Assembly: GCA_958295735.1 (NCBI GenBank)
Contig: OY282369.1
Location: 1,596,161-1,660,160, forward strand
Origin: an uncultured Candidatus Cenarchaeum sp.
GTDB lineage: Archaea; Thermoproteota; Nitrososphaeria; Nitrososphaerales; Nitrosopumilaceae
Direction of reading: 5' to 3'
Length of the DNA: 64,000 bases
The first letter of the stretch is position 1; every line of letters begins with the position of its first letter. The position numbers were made by a program, and so were the translations under genes. Under the pieces are notes generated by a model that searched no databases, was not told the DNA's origin, and was given only the letters and a program-made list of their open reading frames with translations. This document shows positions 44,758 to 53,885 of this stretch, in pieces.

Positions 44758-45650
44758 ATGGCGCGACAGTATGGCATGCCAAACTCGCTCATGCGGCAGC
44801 TTGCCGTGTACGAGAACGGGATGGGGCGGCTGGAGGCGGAACTGGGGCGAGAGAGCGCTCTAGAAGTCGACTGCTGCCGAAAAGAGGCTCCAGCGAGGCG
44901 ATCCCGCGTCCATGCACGCGGCCGAGATGCTGGACCACGTGGCGGACCCCGCGCACTTGAAGTGCTGGACCGGGGTAGATCCCGAAAAGTTCACGTTAAT
45001 GCTGGGCCTGTACGTTGAGGCGATCGAGTGCATGGGCGTAACCCCGCTGTTCAAGAACTGCCCGAGCATCGCGTCGAATCGGGGCAACCGGTGCAAGCTG
45101 GAGTACGAGCACACCCTGTACCTCTCCCCGGTGCGCATCATGACCTCCTTGACGCAGGAGCATCTGGCCCACACGTTCGGGGCGGACCGGAGCGCCGTCT
45201 GCATGTACCTGAGGCTGAACGAGCGGGTGATGGATGAGGTGCTGCCCACGCCCAAGAACACCTCCAGGGAGATAGCGGCCTGCAAGACCGACGAGGAGCG
45301 CAAGAAGTTCATGCCCGGCAAGAAGGGCGGCGATCTAGTGATCGACGGCACCCGGGCGCTCCGCGCGCGGCATTCCGACGAGGCGGAGCAGAGGGAGTAC
45401 TATACCCGCAAGAACAAGACGCACTGCACGAACACGCTGACGGTCACCAACCGGAAGACGGCGACAGCGCGCGTGAGCGAGACGCTTCCCGGCAGCAGGA
45501 ACGACATCGTGATGCTGGGGGGGGGGCTGGCCGAGGCGTTCCCGAGCATGGCGGATCCGGACACGCCCGAGAAGAAGGGGATGAGGCTGATCGGGGACTC
45601 GGGGTTCCAGGGATCCGAGAAGCGCCTTCCCGGAATCATCCCCGTGAACC
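44758..45650 (+). pseudogene. IS5-family transposase, frameshifted and truncated
   Basis: Homologous to the intact transposase at 30302-31489: GMPNSLMRQLAVYENGMGRL in one frame, then, after a frameshift near 44885, MHAAEMLDHVADPAHLKCW, AHTFGADRSAVCMYLRLNE, VIDGTRALRARHSDEAEQRE and LIGDSGFQGSEKRLPGIIPV in another. It stops before the catalytic Glu region and runs into a 43-bp tandem array. The two copies differ at many positions, so they are not a recent duplication. Confidence 0.85.
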
Positions 45651-45865
45651 CCGGCAGATTGCGCTGTTATTCTCCGAGGGCGCGACATCCGGGCCGGCAG
45701 ATTGCGCTGTTATTCTCCGAGGGCGCGACATCCGGGCCGGCAGATTGCGCTGTTATTCTCCGAGGGCGCGACATCCGGGCCGGCAGATTGCGCTGTTATT
45801 CTCCGAGGGCGCGACATCCGGGCCGGCAGATTGCGCTGTTATTCTCCGAGGGCGCGACATCCGGG
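45651..45865 (+). repeat. 43-bp tandem array, five copies, replacing the end of the IS5 copy
   Basis: Units start at 45651, 45694, 45737, 45780 and 45823; each begins CCGGCAGATTGCGCTGTTAT. Because 43 is not a multiple of 3, each unit shifts the reading frame. Confidence 0.95.
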
Positions 45866-46043
45866 CCGCGCGGGGTGGGCAGTCGCCGCAACGAGCCAAA
45901 CGCATGAACTCTATTGGAGTCCAAAGCCGAAGCTATGGAGCAACTAGCTTCAAAAGCGTGCTCTCTGACAAGCAGACCTGTGTGGCAAAAACTTTGTGTG
46001 TCCTTGGCTACCAGCAAAAGGGAATCTACACTAGAAGTGAAAG

Positions 46044-46117
46044 CGGGTCTAGCGGGATTCGAACCCACGACAACCGGATTAAAAGTCCGATGCGCTACCT
46101 GGCTGCGCCATAGACCC
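46044..46117 (-). tRNA. tRNA-Lys (TTT)
   Basis: The acceptor GGGTCTA pairs with TAGACCC. The anticodon stem TCGGA/TCCGG has loop CTTTTAA, giving anticodon TTT. The T arm GTGGG-TTCGAAT-CCCGC has one G-U pair. The discriminator is G and CCA is not encoded. A TATA-like CTAAATTATA lies about 20-30 nt upstream (46137-46146). Confidence 0.92.
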
Positions 46118-46308
46118 CTCTGGCAAGCCATTGAGCGTATAATTTAGTCCTATGGAAAAAGCCGAAGCCGCACGCTACCGGGCCTGCGGCGCCGCCTTCC
46201 TCAAGACCCGACCGTTTCTTAATCTGCCGCATCAGCATCATGTGGCAGACCGCGGCCCGAGGCACACACGCATCCGCCGCGCGTTCCAGCCGGTGCGCAC
46301 CGCCCTCG

Positions 46309-47118
46309 CTACCCCTGCGGCCGCCCCATCCTGGCGAGCACCTCGTCCAGGGCCCCCCTGCTGGATGCGGCGTAGAACGAGAGCCTCGTGGCGTACCCGA
46401 GGTCCGAGTCAAGCTGGCCCAGCTCAGCATCTAGGACTATGCCGCCCGCCTCCCTGACTAGGAGGCACCCTGCCGCCGCGTCCTGCACCCTTATGCGGCC
46501 CCTCAGGTCCACGTACGCGTCCATGCGGCCGGCCGCCAGCATGGCCATCTCCAGCGCGTTGGCCCCCAGGTGCCTCACGTGGCCGTTGCCGTCGAAGATG
46601 GGCTGCAGCATCCGTATGACCTCGGGGCCCGCCCCAGACACGTTGGCCCCCACTATGCTGTACAGGGAATCGCGGCCGCTCACGCGGATCCGCCCCCCGT
46701 TGAGGAAGGCCCCCCCGCCCCTCGTGGCCCAGTACGCATCGCCGGTGGCCAGGTTGGTGACGACGGCGTCCGTGACGTCGGACAGCCGCGGGCCCGCGGC
46801 GTAGGCCAGCGAGCAGCAGAAGAACGGTATCCCCCTCACGGCGTTGGCCGACCCGTCGACGGCGTCCATCACGACGTTGCCGCCGCCGCCGCCGATCTCC
46901 ACGCGGCCGCACTCCTCGCCGAGGACGGTGCACGGGGCGCCGCTGCGCTCCAGATGCTCCATGACCGTGCGTTCCGCCGTGACGTCGATGTTGCGCGAGA
47001 CGTCCCCGCCGGCGCCCACCCCGAAGTCGCCCCCCGCCTCCGGCGTGCCGGCCATGGGGCCGACCTTCTCGTAGACGAGCCGGGCGGCCTCCCTGAGCGT
47101 GTCCACGGTAACCGGCAC
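46309..47118 (-). CDS. Inositol monophosphatase/fructose-1,6-bisphosphatase family protein
   Basis: 269 residues. Metal-binding motifs of the Li-sensitive phosphatase superfamily: GEE (in VLGEECGR), DAVDGSANAVRGIPFF (the DxxDGxxN signature) and VQDAAAGCLLVREAGG near the C-terminus. Archaeal members hydrolyse inositol-1-phosphate and fructose-1,6-bisphosphate, so roles in gluconeogenesis or inositol-lipid synthesis are both possible. GTG 47118 is chosen, with a TATA-like CTTAAATTA about 25 nt upstream. The gene is single and lies just upstream of tRNA-Lys on the same strand. Confidence 0.88.
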   Translation of the reverse strand: MPVTVDTLREAARLVYEKVGPMAGTPEAGGDFGVGAGGDVSRNIDVTAERTVMEHLERSGAPCTVLGEECGRVEIGGGGGNVVMDAVDGSANAVRGIPFFCCSLAYAAGPRLSDVTDAVVTNLATGDAYWATRGGGAFLNGGRIRVSGRDSLYSIVGANVSGAGPEVIRMLQPIFDGNGHVRHLGANALEMAMLAAGRMDAYVDLRGRIRVQDAAAGCLLVREAGGIVLDAELGQLDSDLGYATRLSFYAASSRGALDEVLARMGRPQG

Positions 47119-47407
47119 GGCGGCATGCCGGGGGGTTCTAATTTAAGTCAAGTTCCGCGCCGCGGCCGCATTCCGGGATCGCGGGCCGGCGGCCAGCGAA
47201 CGACCCTGCTCGCCGCGCCGCGGCCCCCGCCGCTTGGCCGCCCGCAGCCCCGCGCCTGCGGCGGGCTCGAGCCCGCGGCGCCGATGCGGGTTCTTGCCCC
47301 CGGCCGCTGCGCGACTGCGCCATCATGGATGGCTGCGAGCTTTTAGCCCGCGGGGCCGGCCGCCCCCGCCCGAGTAGGCATAAATAACTACGGGGGGCCC
47401 CGCGGCC
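47119..47407. other. Divergent intergenic region
   Basis: Holds two separate promoters: CTTAAATTA near 47140 for the phosphatase (minus strand) and GCATAAATAACTACG near 47378-47392 for the following gene. No gene is seen. Confidence 0.55.
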
Positions 47408-48544
47408 GTGATCGGCAAGGACCCGTCAGTCACCGGCAAGGCGGCGCTGATGGGGACCGCCCCGGGGCGCAGCATCATAAAGCAGGGCCTGACAAAGTCC
47501 GCCGGCTACCGCATGTTCGAGCGGTACCGGGCGGAGTTCGAGCAGCGGCTCCCGCAGTTCCGCGACCGGTTCGCCGCCGGCCTGCTGGAGCGCATCCGCG
47601 CCGACCCCGACCCCGCCTCCACCCAGCGCGCGTTCGCCGCCGAGGTGGGCTCGGAGGGGATGGCGCTCGGCCCGGATGCGGCTGCCTCCGCCTCGTCCCG
47701 GCTCGGCGGCGATCCGGCGGCGCTGGCCGACCGCGTGAGCCGCATACTGGACTCCAACTTCGTGAAGATGACGTTCCCCGTGCTCAGCGCCCTGTACGAC
47801 GCGGCCGCGGCGGACCGCGGGGACGGGGGCGGCGGGGACGCAAAGTGGGACGCGGTGGAGGGGCACGTGCTGGCCATAGACCTGAGCGAGCCGATGGACA
47901 GGATAGCCGACGCCGACGAGGACCTGGAGTACCTTGACGACTACCGACTGATGAACCCGCACATACTGGCCATGGCCCGCGAGCGCATGGGGCGGGCCGG
48001 CCCCGGCGTGCTGGAGTCGTTCGAGGACGGGTTCGCCCGCGCCAGGGAGGGGCAGCGCCTGGACGTGGAGCTGAAATCGCGGCCGGCCGCGGCCACCTGC
48101 GACGAGATGGCCGCCTCGTACGCGAAGTACAGGGCGGTGATGGGGACGGCCGGCCGCAACATGGCGCTGGCCCGCGCGCCGCTCGGCGAGGTCTTCTACG
48201 TGGGGATGGCCGCGGCGGCCGAGTCCGTCGGGTGCGGGAACGAGATGGAGGACTCGCTGAAGGGCGGCAGCGTGAAGGTGCCGTCGTGGCCGCTGTACTA
48301 TACGGTGCTGGCCGGCGGCGACGTCGCGCGCGGGTTCGACCTGGCGCTGGAGCGGAGCATGCTGCACCTGGGCGAGGCCCGCATGGCCGCCTCGCTGCTC
48401 CCCGAGGGCTCTGCGCACAGGGACTACCTCGGGTTCCTGTTCCTCACCGTCGAGCACTACAACCGGTTCTGGCACGGCCGGCTGCGGGAAGAGGCGCCGT
48501 GGAAGGCGATGGCGGCCTCCCTGCCGGGGAGGGATCCGCCTTGA
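47408..48544 (+). CDS. Hypothetical protein upstream of rfcL
   Basis: 378 residues from GTG 47408, with a TATA-like CATAAATAA about 25 nt upstream. The sequence is largely helical and without membrane segments: GYRMFERYRAEFEQRLPQFR near the start, and a C-terminal part with WPLYYTVLAGGDVARGFDLA and LFLTVEHYNRFWHGRLREEA. I recognise no domain. Its stop overlaps the rfcL start (TGATG), so it is translationally coupled to the clamp loader large subunit and may serve replication or repair, which is inference from context only. Confidence 0.65.
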   Translation: MIGKDPSVTGKAALMGTAPGRSIIKQGLTKSAGYRMFERYRAEFEQRLPQFRDRFAAGLLERIRADPDPASTQRAFAAEVGSEGMALGPDAAASASSRLGGDPAALADRVSRILDSNFVKMTFPVLSALYDAAAADRGDGGGGDAKWDAVEGHVLAIDLSEPMDRIADADEDLEYLDDYRLMNPHILAMARERMGRAGPGVLESFEDGFARAREGQRLDVELKSRPAAATCDEMAASYAKYRAVMGTAGRNMALARAPLGEVFYVGMAAAAESVGCGNEMEDSLKGGSVKVPSWPLYYTVLAGGDVARGFDLALERSMLHLGEARMAASLLPEGSAHRDYLGFLFLTVEHYNRFWHGRLREEAPWKAMAASLPGRDPP

Positions 48545-49749
48545 TGTGGTCGGAAAAGCACAGGCCGGCGTCCCTGTCCGCGATGATGGGCAACGAGGAG
48601 GCCAGGGGGCAGCTCGCCGCCTGGCTGAAGGGCTGGCGCAAGGGGGCCAGGCCGGTCCTGCTCGTGGGCCCCCCCGGCACCGGCAAGACGACGGCGGCCT
48701 TCCTGGCCTGCGAGGCCTTCGGCTACGACATGGTGGGGCTCGACGCGAGCGACGCGCGCAGCCGCTCCCGCATAAGCGGGGTGCTGGGCCCGGTGATGGG
48801 GAACGCCGGCGTCTCCGGCCGCCCCGCGCTCATATTCGTCGACGAGGTCGACGGGATCCACGGCAGGGCCGACTTTGGGGGCGCCGAGGCGCTCCTCCGC
48901 CTGCTCAAGGAGCCGACCGTCCCGGTGATAATGGCCGCCAACTCTGACGCGTCGCCCAAGATGAAGTCCATAGAAAAGGCCTCCAAGACCCTGCGGTTCA
49001 GGCCGGTGCCCCCGCGCCTGCTGCGCGCCCACCTGCGGCGGGTGCTGCGCGAGGAAGGCGCGTCCCTCTCGCCCGGCACGGAGATCCGCACGGCGGAGGG
49101 GTGCGGCGGCGACATGCGCCGCATGCTCAACGCGGCCCAGTCGCTGGCGGCCGGCTTCGACATCCCCGCGGACGCGGGGCAGGGCATGCTCGACGCGCAG
49201 GCGGGCACGGATGCCTTTTTCGCGGCCGGCGACGCCGAGTCCGCGCTGGCCGCCCTGCGCGCCATGCGCATGGACCCGCGGGAAAAGATAGGCACGCTCT
49301 TCTCCGCGGTGGCCACGGCCCGCCTCCCCCCCGAGGCCGCGGCCCGCGCCATGGACGCCATATCGGAGGCCGACCTGCTGTACGGCCGCATACTGCGCAC
49401 CAAGCAGTGGCGCCTCCTCCGGTACATGGACGCGGCGCTGGCCGCCAAACTGCACCGCGCGACCCGCGGCGCCGGCGTCAGGTACGAGCGGTACGGCCTG
49501 CCCTGGCAGCTCCTCAACCGCATACGGTGGGACGGCAGGGCCGTGCGCTCCCTGTGCGGGGCGCTGGGCCGCCGGATGCACGCCTCGTCCTCCGAGTTCT
49601 CCACAGTATACCTCCCGTACCTGGCGTACATGGTGGGGGCGTGCGGGGCGGAGCCGCCCGACCTCTCCTCCGAGGGCGGCGACGGGGGGCAGGCGCTGGC
49701 GGCGGCGCTGGCAAAGGAGGCCGGCGCGCGCGGGGGGATGCCGCGGTGA
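48544..49749 (+). CDS. rfcL: Replication factor C large subunit
   Basis: 401 residues. AAA+ clamp loader: WSEKHRPASLSAMMGNEEAR, Walker A LLVGPPGTGKTTAA, Walker B LIFVDEVDGIHGR, sensor 1 MAANSDAS, and GCGGDMRRMLNAAQSLA (sensor 2). With the small RFC subunit it loads PCNA onto primed DNA. The C-terminus is shorter than in many archaeal RfcL and lacks an obvious PIP-box. ATG 48544 overlaps the upstream stop. The downstream zinc-binding protein begins inside its stop codon (GTGA). Confidence 0.92.
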   Translation: MWSEKHRPASLSAMMGNEEARGQLAAWLKGWRKGARPVLLVGPPGTGKTTAAFLACEAFGYDMVGLDASDARSRSRISGVLGPVMGNAGVSGRPALIFVDEVDGIHGRADFGGAEALLRLLKEPTVPVIMAANSDASPKMKSIEKASKTLRFRPVPPRLLRAHLRRVLREEGASLSPGTEIRTAEGCGGDMRRMLNAAQSLAAGFDIPADAGQGMLDAQAGTDAFFAAGDAESALAALRAMRMDPREKIGTLFSAVATARLPPEAAARAMDAISEADLLYGRILRTKQWRLLRYMDAALAAKLHRATRGAGVRYERYGLPWQLLNRIRWDGRAVRSLCGALGRRMHASSSEFSTVYLPYLAYMVGACGAEPPDLSSEGGDGGQALAAALAKEAGARGGMPR

Positions 49750-50126
49750 GCTGGATACCGCTCAAGATGAGGTTCCCGGGCACGTGCCTGGAATGCGGCA
49801 AGCGGGTCGCGATAGGGGAGCCGGGCCTGTGGAAAAAGGGGACCGGGGTAAAGCACGCGGCGTGCGCCCCCGAGGAGGGCCCCGCGGCCGGCCCCGCGCC
49901 GGGCGGCCCCCGCGAGCTGCGCTGCGCCGCGTGCGGGGGGCCGGCCGGGTGCCCCGCGTGCGAGCACGCCGACGCGTGCGACACGGAGGCCGTCTCGCAG
50001 CTGTGCATGTGCAAAAAGTGCATGGATGCGGACGATCCGGCATCCCTGTACCTGGAGTCGGTCGCCAAGAGGTCGCCGGCACTCGGGCCCGCCCGCCGGG
50101 CGCCGGGCCAGAGCCGGCTCGCGTGA
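49746..50126 (+). CDS. Small zinc-binding protein
   Basis: 126 residues from GTG 49746 (4-bp overlap with rfcL). It contains several Cys pairs: TCLECGKRV, CAACGGPAGCPACEHADAC and LCMCKKCMD, enough for two zinc sites. The first half (FPGTCLECGKRVAIGEPGLW) resembles PARP-like or topoisomerase-associated zinc ribbons that inspect DNA ends. The remainder is Pro/Gly-rich. Coupling to rfcL suggests a DNA-metabolism role, but no specific family is claimed. Confidence 0.65.
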   Translation: MSWIPLKMRFPGTCLECGKRVAIGEPGLWKKGTGVKHAACAPEEGPAAGPAPGGPRELRCAACGGPAGCPACEHADACDTEAVSQLCMCKKCMDADDPASLYLESVAKRSPALGPARRAPGQSRLA

Positions 50127-50209
50127 GCCCCTCCCCGAGGCGCGGGCGCCCCCGCGCCGGCGGGCCCGCGCCCCGGACGCGGCCGGGCCTGCCGCCCGGC
50201 GCGCGGACC

Positions 50210-50300
50210 CGCGTCCGCCGATCCGCACGGGGTCGGCACCCCCCACTCCTCGGGCGCGAATCCGGATCAGCAAAGCCGTTTTCACGCCTGCGACTGACGG
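50210..50300 (-). repeat. Dispersed intergenic repeat, copy 4
   Basis: On the minus strand: CAGGCGTGAAAACGGCTTTG, then CTGATCCGGATTCGCGCCCG and GGTGCCGACCCC, a nearly full-length member of the family. It lies between the zinc-binding protein and the promoter of the next gene. Confidence 0.75.
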
Positions 50301-50365
50301 GTACGCGACCTCATGCGCCGATCCGCCCTAAAACCTTAAAATCCGGCCGGATCGGCGGCGGGGCA

Positions 50366-51007
50366 TTGTCCTCCGGCGGTGGTGGTGACGGTAGGGGGGG
50401 CGAGGCGGAAGCCGCCGCGCTGCCGGGCGAGGGGGCGCCGGCCGACAAGCTCCTCGCCGTAAAGGCCGCCGAGGCGGAGGCCGCCGCGTCGGCGGAGCGG
50501 CTCCACGCGGTGAAGGTGGCCGCCGACGCCGCCCTGGAGGAGGAGTACAAAAAGATAGCAAAGGAGCTCCCGGCGAAAAAGGAGCAGGACGCGTTCACCG
50601 ACTACCGCACGGGAGACATCATATTCCGGCGCGAGCTCGGCGAGCCCGAGTTCTGGCTGGACCGGAGGGCGCGCGGCCCGTCCGCCCTGGTGCTCACGGA
50701 CGAGCAGGCCAGGGAGATCTCGCGCATGGTGGAGATACCGGGCAACCAGCTCCCGCGGTACGACCCGCGCCACGTGCTCAGCAAGGAGTACGGCGGGACC
50801 TCGAGCTACGAGGCGGGCCTGAGCGGCATACGGGAGGAGACGCGGCGGGGGCTGGACGCCCTCCGGCGGTCGGGGGACGCGCCGGCGGCGGCCGTCCGGC
50901 AGGCCGAGGAGGATCTCGCAAAGCTGGACTACCTGTACGACAACTACCACGTGGGGATGAGCGTGTTCAGGTCGGCCAAGGGCGGCCGGGACAGGGCGAA
51001 AAAGTAG
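50366..51007 (+). CDS. Hypothetical protein upstream of the GluTR-like gene
   Basis: 213 residues from TTG 50366, about 28 nt after a TATA-like CCTTAAAATCC. The N-terminal 60 residues are a Gly/Ala-rich linker and a helix (EAEAAASAERLHAVKVAADA). The body includes FTDYRTGDIIFRRELGEPEF and DNYHVGMSVFRSAKGGRDRA. No domain is recognised. The stop is 9 bp before the GluTR-like gene, so the two are probably co-transcribed. Confidence 0.6.
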   Translation: MSSGGGGDGRGGEAEAAALPGEGAPADKLLAVKAAEAEAAASAERLHAVKVAADAALEEEYKKIAKELPAKKEQDAFTDYRTGDIIFRRELGEPEFWLDRRARGPSALVLTDEQAREISRMVEIPGNQLPRYDPRHVLSKEYGGTSSYEAGLSGIREETRRGLDALRRSGDAPAAAVRQAEEDLAKLDYLYDNYHVGMSVFRSAKGGRDRAKK

Positions 51008-51016
51008 GCGGCGGGC

Positions 51017-52090
51017 ATGGCGGGAGACGGGTTCGACGTGATCAACGCGGTGTTCACCTACAAGAACATCCCCCTGTACAAGCTGGCCAACTACTCCTTC
51101 AAGGACCCGAGGGCCGCGTACGCCGCGTTCCTCCGGGTGCCGGGCATCTCGGGGGTGGTGCTGGTGCAGACGGCGAGCCGCGTCGAGGCATACATGCTGG
51201 TGGTGAGGGAGCCGGACGCCCCGGACGCCCGCAGCGCCGAGGGCAAGGGCCTCACAATCAACCGCATCCGCGAGACGTGGATCTCGCTGGCCGGCCTGGA
51301 CGGGTACGACGTGGACCACTTCGACCAGACGCTGGAGGTGTACAGGAACGAGGAGGCATACGGGCGCCTGCTCCGGCTGGCCTCGGGCCTGGAGTCTGTG
51401 GTGGTGGGCAAGGCGGAGATCCTGCGCGAGATCAAGGCGTCCATAGAGACCTCCCGGGGGTTCGGCGCCTCCTGCCGCCAGCTGGACACCCTGTTCGACA
51501 CGGCGATCCTGGTAGCCGAGAAGATCCGCGACGCGACGGGCATAGGCGACAGCGTGCTCACCCTGGGCGACGTCGCGGTCAAGATGGCCGAGGAGGGCGC
51601 CGGGCTCGGGCCCAAGAAGAAGGTGCTGCTGGTCGGCACGGGGCAGTCCGCCGCCCTGGTGGCCAAGTCCCTCAACGCCGCGGGGCGCAGCTTTGACGTG
51701 GCCAGCAGGAGCCCGGAGCGGGCGGCCGGGTTCTCGCGCATACTGAAGGGGACGCCCGTCGAGTTCGCCGCCGCCCTGGCGGGGTTCGACAGGTACGACG
51801 TGGTGTTCGTGGCCACCACCGCCGACTACCACATACTGACCGACTCGCGCATACGGGGAGTGATGGAGGGCAAGAAGACCGGCACCATGGTCCTGGACAT
51901 ATCCGAGCCGCGGGCCGTCAACGAGAACGTCTCCTCCGTGCACGGCATAAAGCTCATGTTCCGCGACCAGATAGCGGAGCAGGAGGAGGAGAACCTCAAG
52001 ATCCGAACCGCCAAGATCCCGGAGGCAGAAAAGATGATCGACAAGGAGCTTCCCGTCGTGGCCGCCGTGATGTCCGGCTCCGCGGCCTAG
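51017..52090 (+). CDS. Glutamyl-tRNA reductase-like protein lacking the catalytic Cys
   Basis: 357 residues. Overall layout is that of HemA: an N-terminal catalytic-like domain (VVLVQTASRVEAYMLVV), a SGLESVVVGKAEILREIKA region, an AEKIRDATGIGDSVLTLGDV linker helix, an NADP-binding domain with VLLVGTGQSAALVAKSLNAA, and MVLDISEPRAV. The usual motif around the nucleophilic Cys is TCNR; here it is TASR. The His-containing segment before ASGL and the Glu of VxGExQI are also changed (RLLRLASGL, VVGKAEI). The protein may therefore not make glutamate-1-semialdehyde unless this lineage uses a variant mechanism. Confidence 0.75.
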   Translation: MAGDGFDVINAVFTYKNIPLYKLANYSFKDPRAAYAAFLRVPGISGVVLVQTASRVEAYMLVVREPDAPDARSAEGKGLTINRIRETWISLAGLDGYDVDHFDQTLEVYRNEEAYGRLLRLASGLESVVVGKAEILREIKASIETSRGFGASCRQLDTLFDTAILVAEKIRDATGIGDSVLTLGDVAVKMAEEGAGLGPKKKVLLVGTGQSAALVAKSLNAAGRSFDVASRSPERAAGFSRILKGTPVEFAAALAGFDRYDVVFVATTADYHILTDSRIRGVMEGKKTGTMVLDISEPRAVNENVSSVHGIKLMFRDQIAEQEEENLKIRTAKIPEAEKMIDKELPVVAAVMSGSAA

Positions 52091-52157
52091 CGCGGGCCGC
52101 CCGCCGGGACCGCGCGACCGGCCGCAGCGCGGCCCGTATTCCCCGCGGAGCCGCGCA

Positions 52158-52249
52158 GTGCAGACTTGCGCCCAAACCGAAGCCGCGCCCAGCGGCAACA
52201 AACCGCCCCCCGATTCCGCGCCCAGATCACGACGGACGTAAGTCTACAC
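52158..52249. mobile_element. 92-bp MITE-like element, copy B
   Basis: Ends GTGCAGACTTGCGCCC and GGACGTAAGTCTACAC. Flanking 8-mers are GCCGCGCA and GCCTCGCA (7 of 8 match). The length is identical to copies A and C. Confidence 0.85.
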
Positions 52250-52296
52250 GCCTCGCACTGCCCAATGTTTTTATCAGCCGTGTCCTTGCTGCCCGC

Positions 52297-52461
52297 ATGG
52301 TGCGCCTGCGTTGCTCCGACTATGGGTTCGAGTGCGACTTTGTGGCGGAGGGCGAGGTGGAGGGCGTCATAGATTCCTTCGGCTCGCACACCGAGGCAAA
52401 GCACGGCATCGACTATTCCCGCGAGTCGCTCATGCAGTTCATCGTAAGGCAAAAGGGCTAG
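52297..52461 (+). CDS. DUF1059-family small protein
   Basis: 54 residues: MVRLRCSDYGFECDFVAEGE, then EGVIDSFGSHTEAKHGIDYS and a SLMQFIVRQKG tail. The paired Cys near the start (RCSDYGFEC) and the H-x(3)-KHG pattern match the DUF1059 family, small putative zinc-binding proteins of unknown function. A TATA-like TTTTTATC lies about 25-30 nt upstream of the ATG. The last 15 codons are the founder unit of the array that follows. Confidence 0.78.
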   Translation: MVRLRCSDYGFECDFVAEGEVEGVIDSFGSHTEAKHGIDYSRESLMQFIVRQKG

Positions 52462-52865
52462 CGGGCTCCCGGCGGTTGCGCGGCATCGGCCATTCCCGCG
52501 GGCCGCTCATGCAGTTCATCGTAAGGCAAAAGGGCTAGCGGGCTCCCGGCGGTTGCGCGGCGCGGCATCGGCCATTCCCGCGGGCCGCCCGCGCAGTTCA
52601 TCGTAAGGCAAAAGGGCTAGCGGGCTCCCGGCGGTTGCGCGGCGCGGCATCGGCCATTCCCGCGGGCCGCCCGCGCAGTTCGCCGCAAGGCAGAATGCCC
52701 GGCGGGCTCCCGGCGGTTGCGCGGCGCGGCATCGGCCATTCCCGCGGGCCGCCCGCGCAGTTCGCCGCAAGGCAGAATGCCCGGCGGGCTCCCGGCGGTT
52801 GCGCGGCGCGGCATCGGCCATTCCCGCGGGCCGCCCGCACGGCCCGCCGCGGGGCAAAGGGGGCG
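52461..52865. repeat. 77-82-bp array that duplicates the 3' end of the DUF1059 gene
   Basis: Units begin at 52461, 52538, 52620, 52702 and 52784 with GCGGGCTCCCGGCGGTTGCG. The first two still carry the gene-end sequence TTCATCGTAAGGCAAAAGGG; later units drift to TTCGCCGCAAGGCAGAATGC. Divergence increases with distance from the gene. Confidence 0.93.
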
Positions 52866-52886
52866 GCGCTTCCCGCCCCGCCCTTC

Positions 52887-53729
52887 CTACCCGTACGACT
52901 CGTACTTTATGGCGTAGCTGCCGTCGTCCTTTTTGTCGCGCATCGTGGCGAACCCCTTCTTTTCGACGTGGCCGATCACCCCGTCTATGGTGCCCTGGTA
53001 CCCGCAGATGTAGATCATCGTGTTGTCCGGGGTGATCTCCTCGCCCACCAGCTCCTCCAGGGGGGAGCGGCCGCCCTTTCCGGGCTTGAAGAACGACTCC
53101 ACCCTGCCCGTATGGCCCGTCCACGTGCGGTTGAACTTCTCCTTGGGCCTGCTGATGGCCGCCCTGTACTTGAAGTTCCACTCCCCGGGGCGCTCGGCGC
53201 TCTCGTACTCCAGCCCCGTAAAGTGCTCCTTGTAGCTGAGCTCGTCCACGTAGCTGGCCCCGTGCAGCACCACCACCTCCCTCCTGTCGCCCGCGTCGTG
53301 GAGGTGGTTCGCAAAGGCCACGAACGGCGCTATCCCCGTGCCGCCGCCCACGCACACTATCCTCCTCCCGTCGGGGCTCCCGTCGTGCAGCGCCTCGTTT
53401 ATGAGCAGGTCGTTGCCGGTGGGCATGCCCAGGTAGACGGTGTCGCCCTCGCTGGCGTAGAACAGCTCCGTGGTCACCCTGCCCGGGAGGGGCTTCCTGA
53501 CCCACCTTATGACGAATTCAAAGTACCTCTTGTTCTCGGGGTGGGATGCCAGCGAGTACGCCCTCCTGACCATCTTGTGGTTCTCCGCGGCCACGTGCAC
53601 GCCCACCGTGAGGAACTGGCCCGTCTTGTACGCGGGTATGGCGCCGTCCTCGGGAACTATCCGCAGTATCACAAGGTCCTCCCTGAGAAGCTCGATGTAG
53701 GTTATCTTGGCCTTGATCTCGGCGACCAC
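52887..53729 (-). CDS. Ferredoxin/flavodoxin-NADP reductase-like flavoprotein (paralogue 2)
   Basis: 280 residues from GTG 53729, chosen because a TATA-like CTATTTAAC lies about 27 nt upstream; the longer open frame runs through the promoter and a MITE. FAD motif RRAYSLASHPEN, NAD(P)-binding GGGTGIAPF and YICGYQGTIDGV are as in paralogue 1 at 411-1256, which it resembles along its whole length. It likely exchanges electrons between NAD(P)H and ferredoxin-type carriers. The two may serve different carriers or conditions; nothing in the sequence decides. Confidence 0.87.
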   Translation of the reverse strand: MVAEIKAKITYIELLREDLVILRIVPEDGAIPAYKTGQFLTVGVHVAAENHKMVRRAYSLASHPENKRYFEFVIRWVRKPLPGRVTTELFYASEGDTVYLGMPTGNDLLINEALHDGSPDGRRIVCVGGGTGIAPFVAFANHLHDAGDRREVVVLHGASYVDELSYKEHFTGLEYESAERPGEWNFKYRAAISRPKEKFNRTWTGHTGRVESFFKPGKGGRSPLEELVGEEITPDNTMIYICGYQGTIDGVIGHVEKKGFATMRDKKDDGSYAIKYESYG

Positions 53730-53795
53730 GGGCGGCGTTGCGCAACTTTGGTTAAATAGATTTCTGCAAACCGCTCGTGTGAGGTCACGTGCCCG

Positions 53796-53872
53796 CCAGT
53801 CACAGGCGCGGAAACGCCTCCGCTGATCCGGATTCGCGCCCGCGGGGCGGGGGTTGCCGACCTCGCACAACC
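53796..53872 (+). repeat. Dispersed intergenic repeat, copy 5 (best example)
   Basis: Runs from CAGGCGCGGAAACGCCTCCG through CTGATCCGGATTCGCGCCCG to TTGCCGACCTCGC. It aligns with copy 1 over about 75 bp with small gaps. Confidence 0.75.
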
Positions 53873-53885
53873 GCCCCGACCGCCC

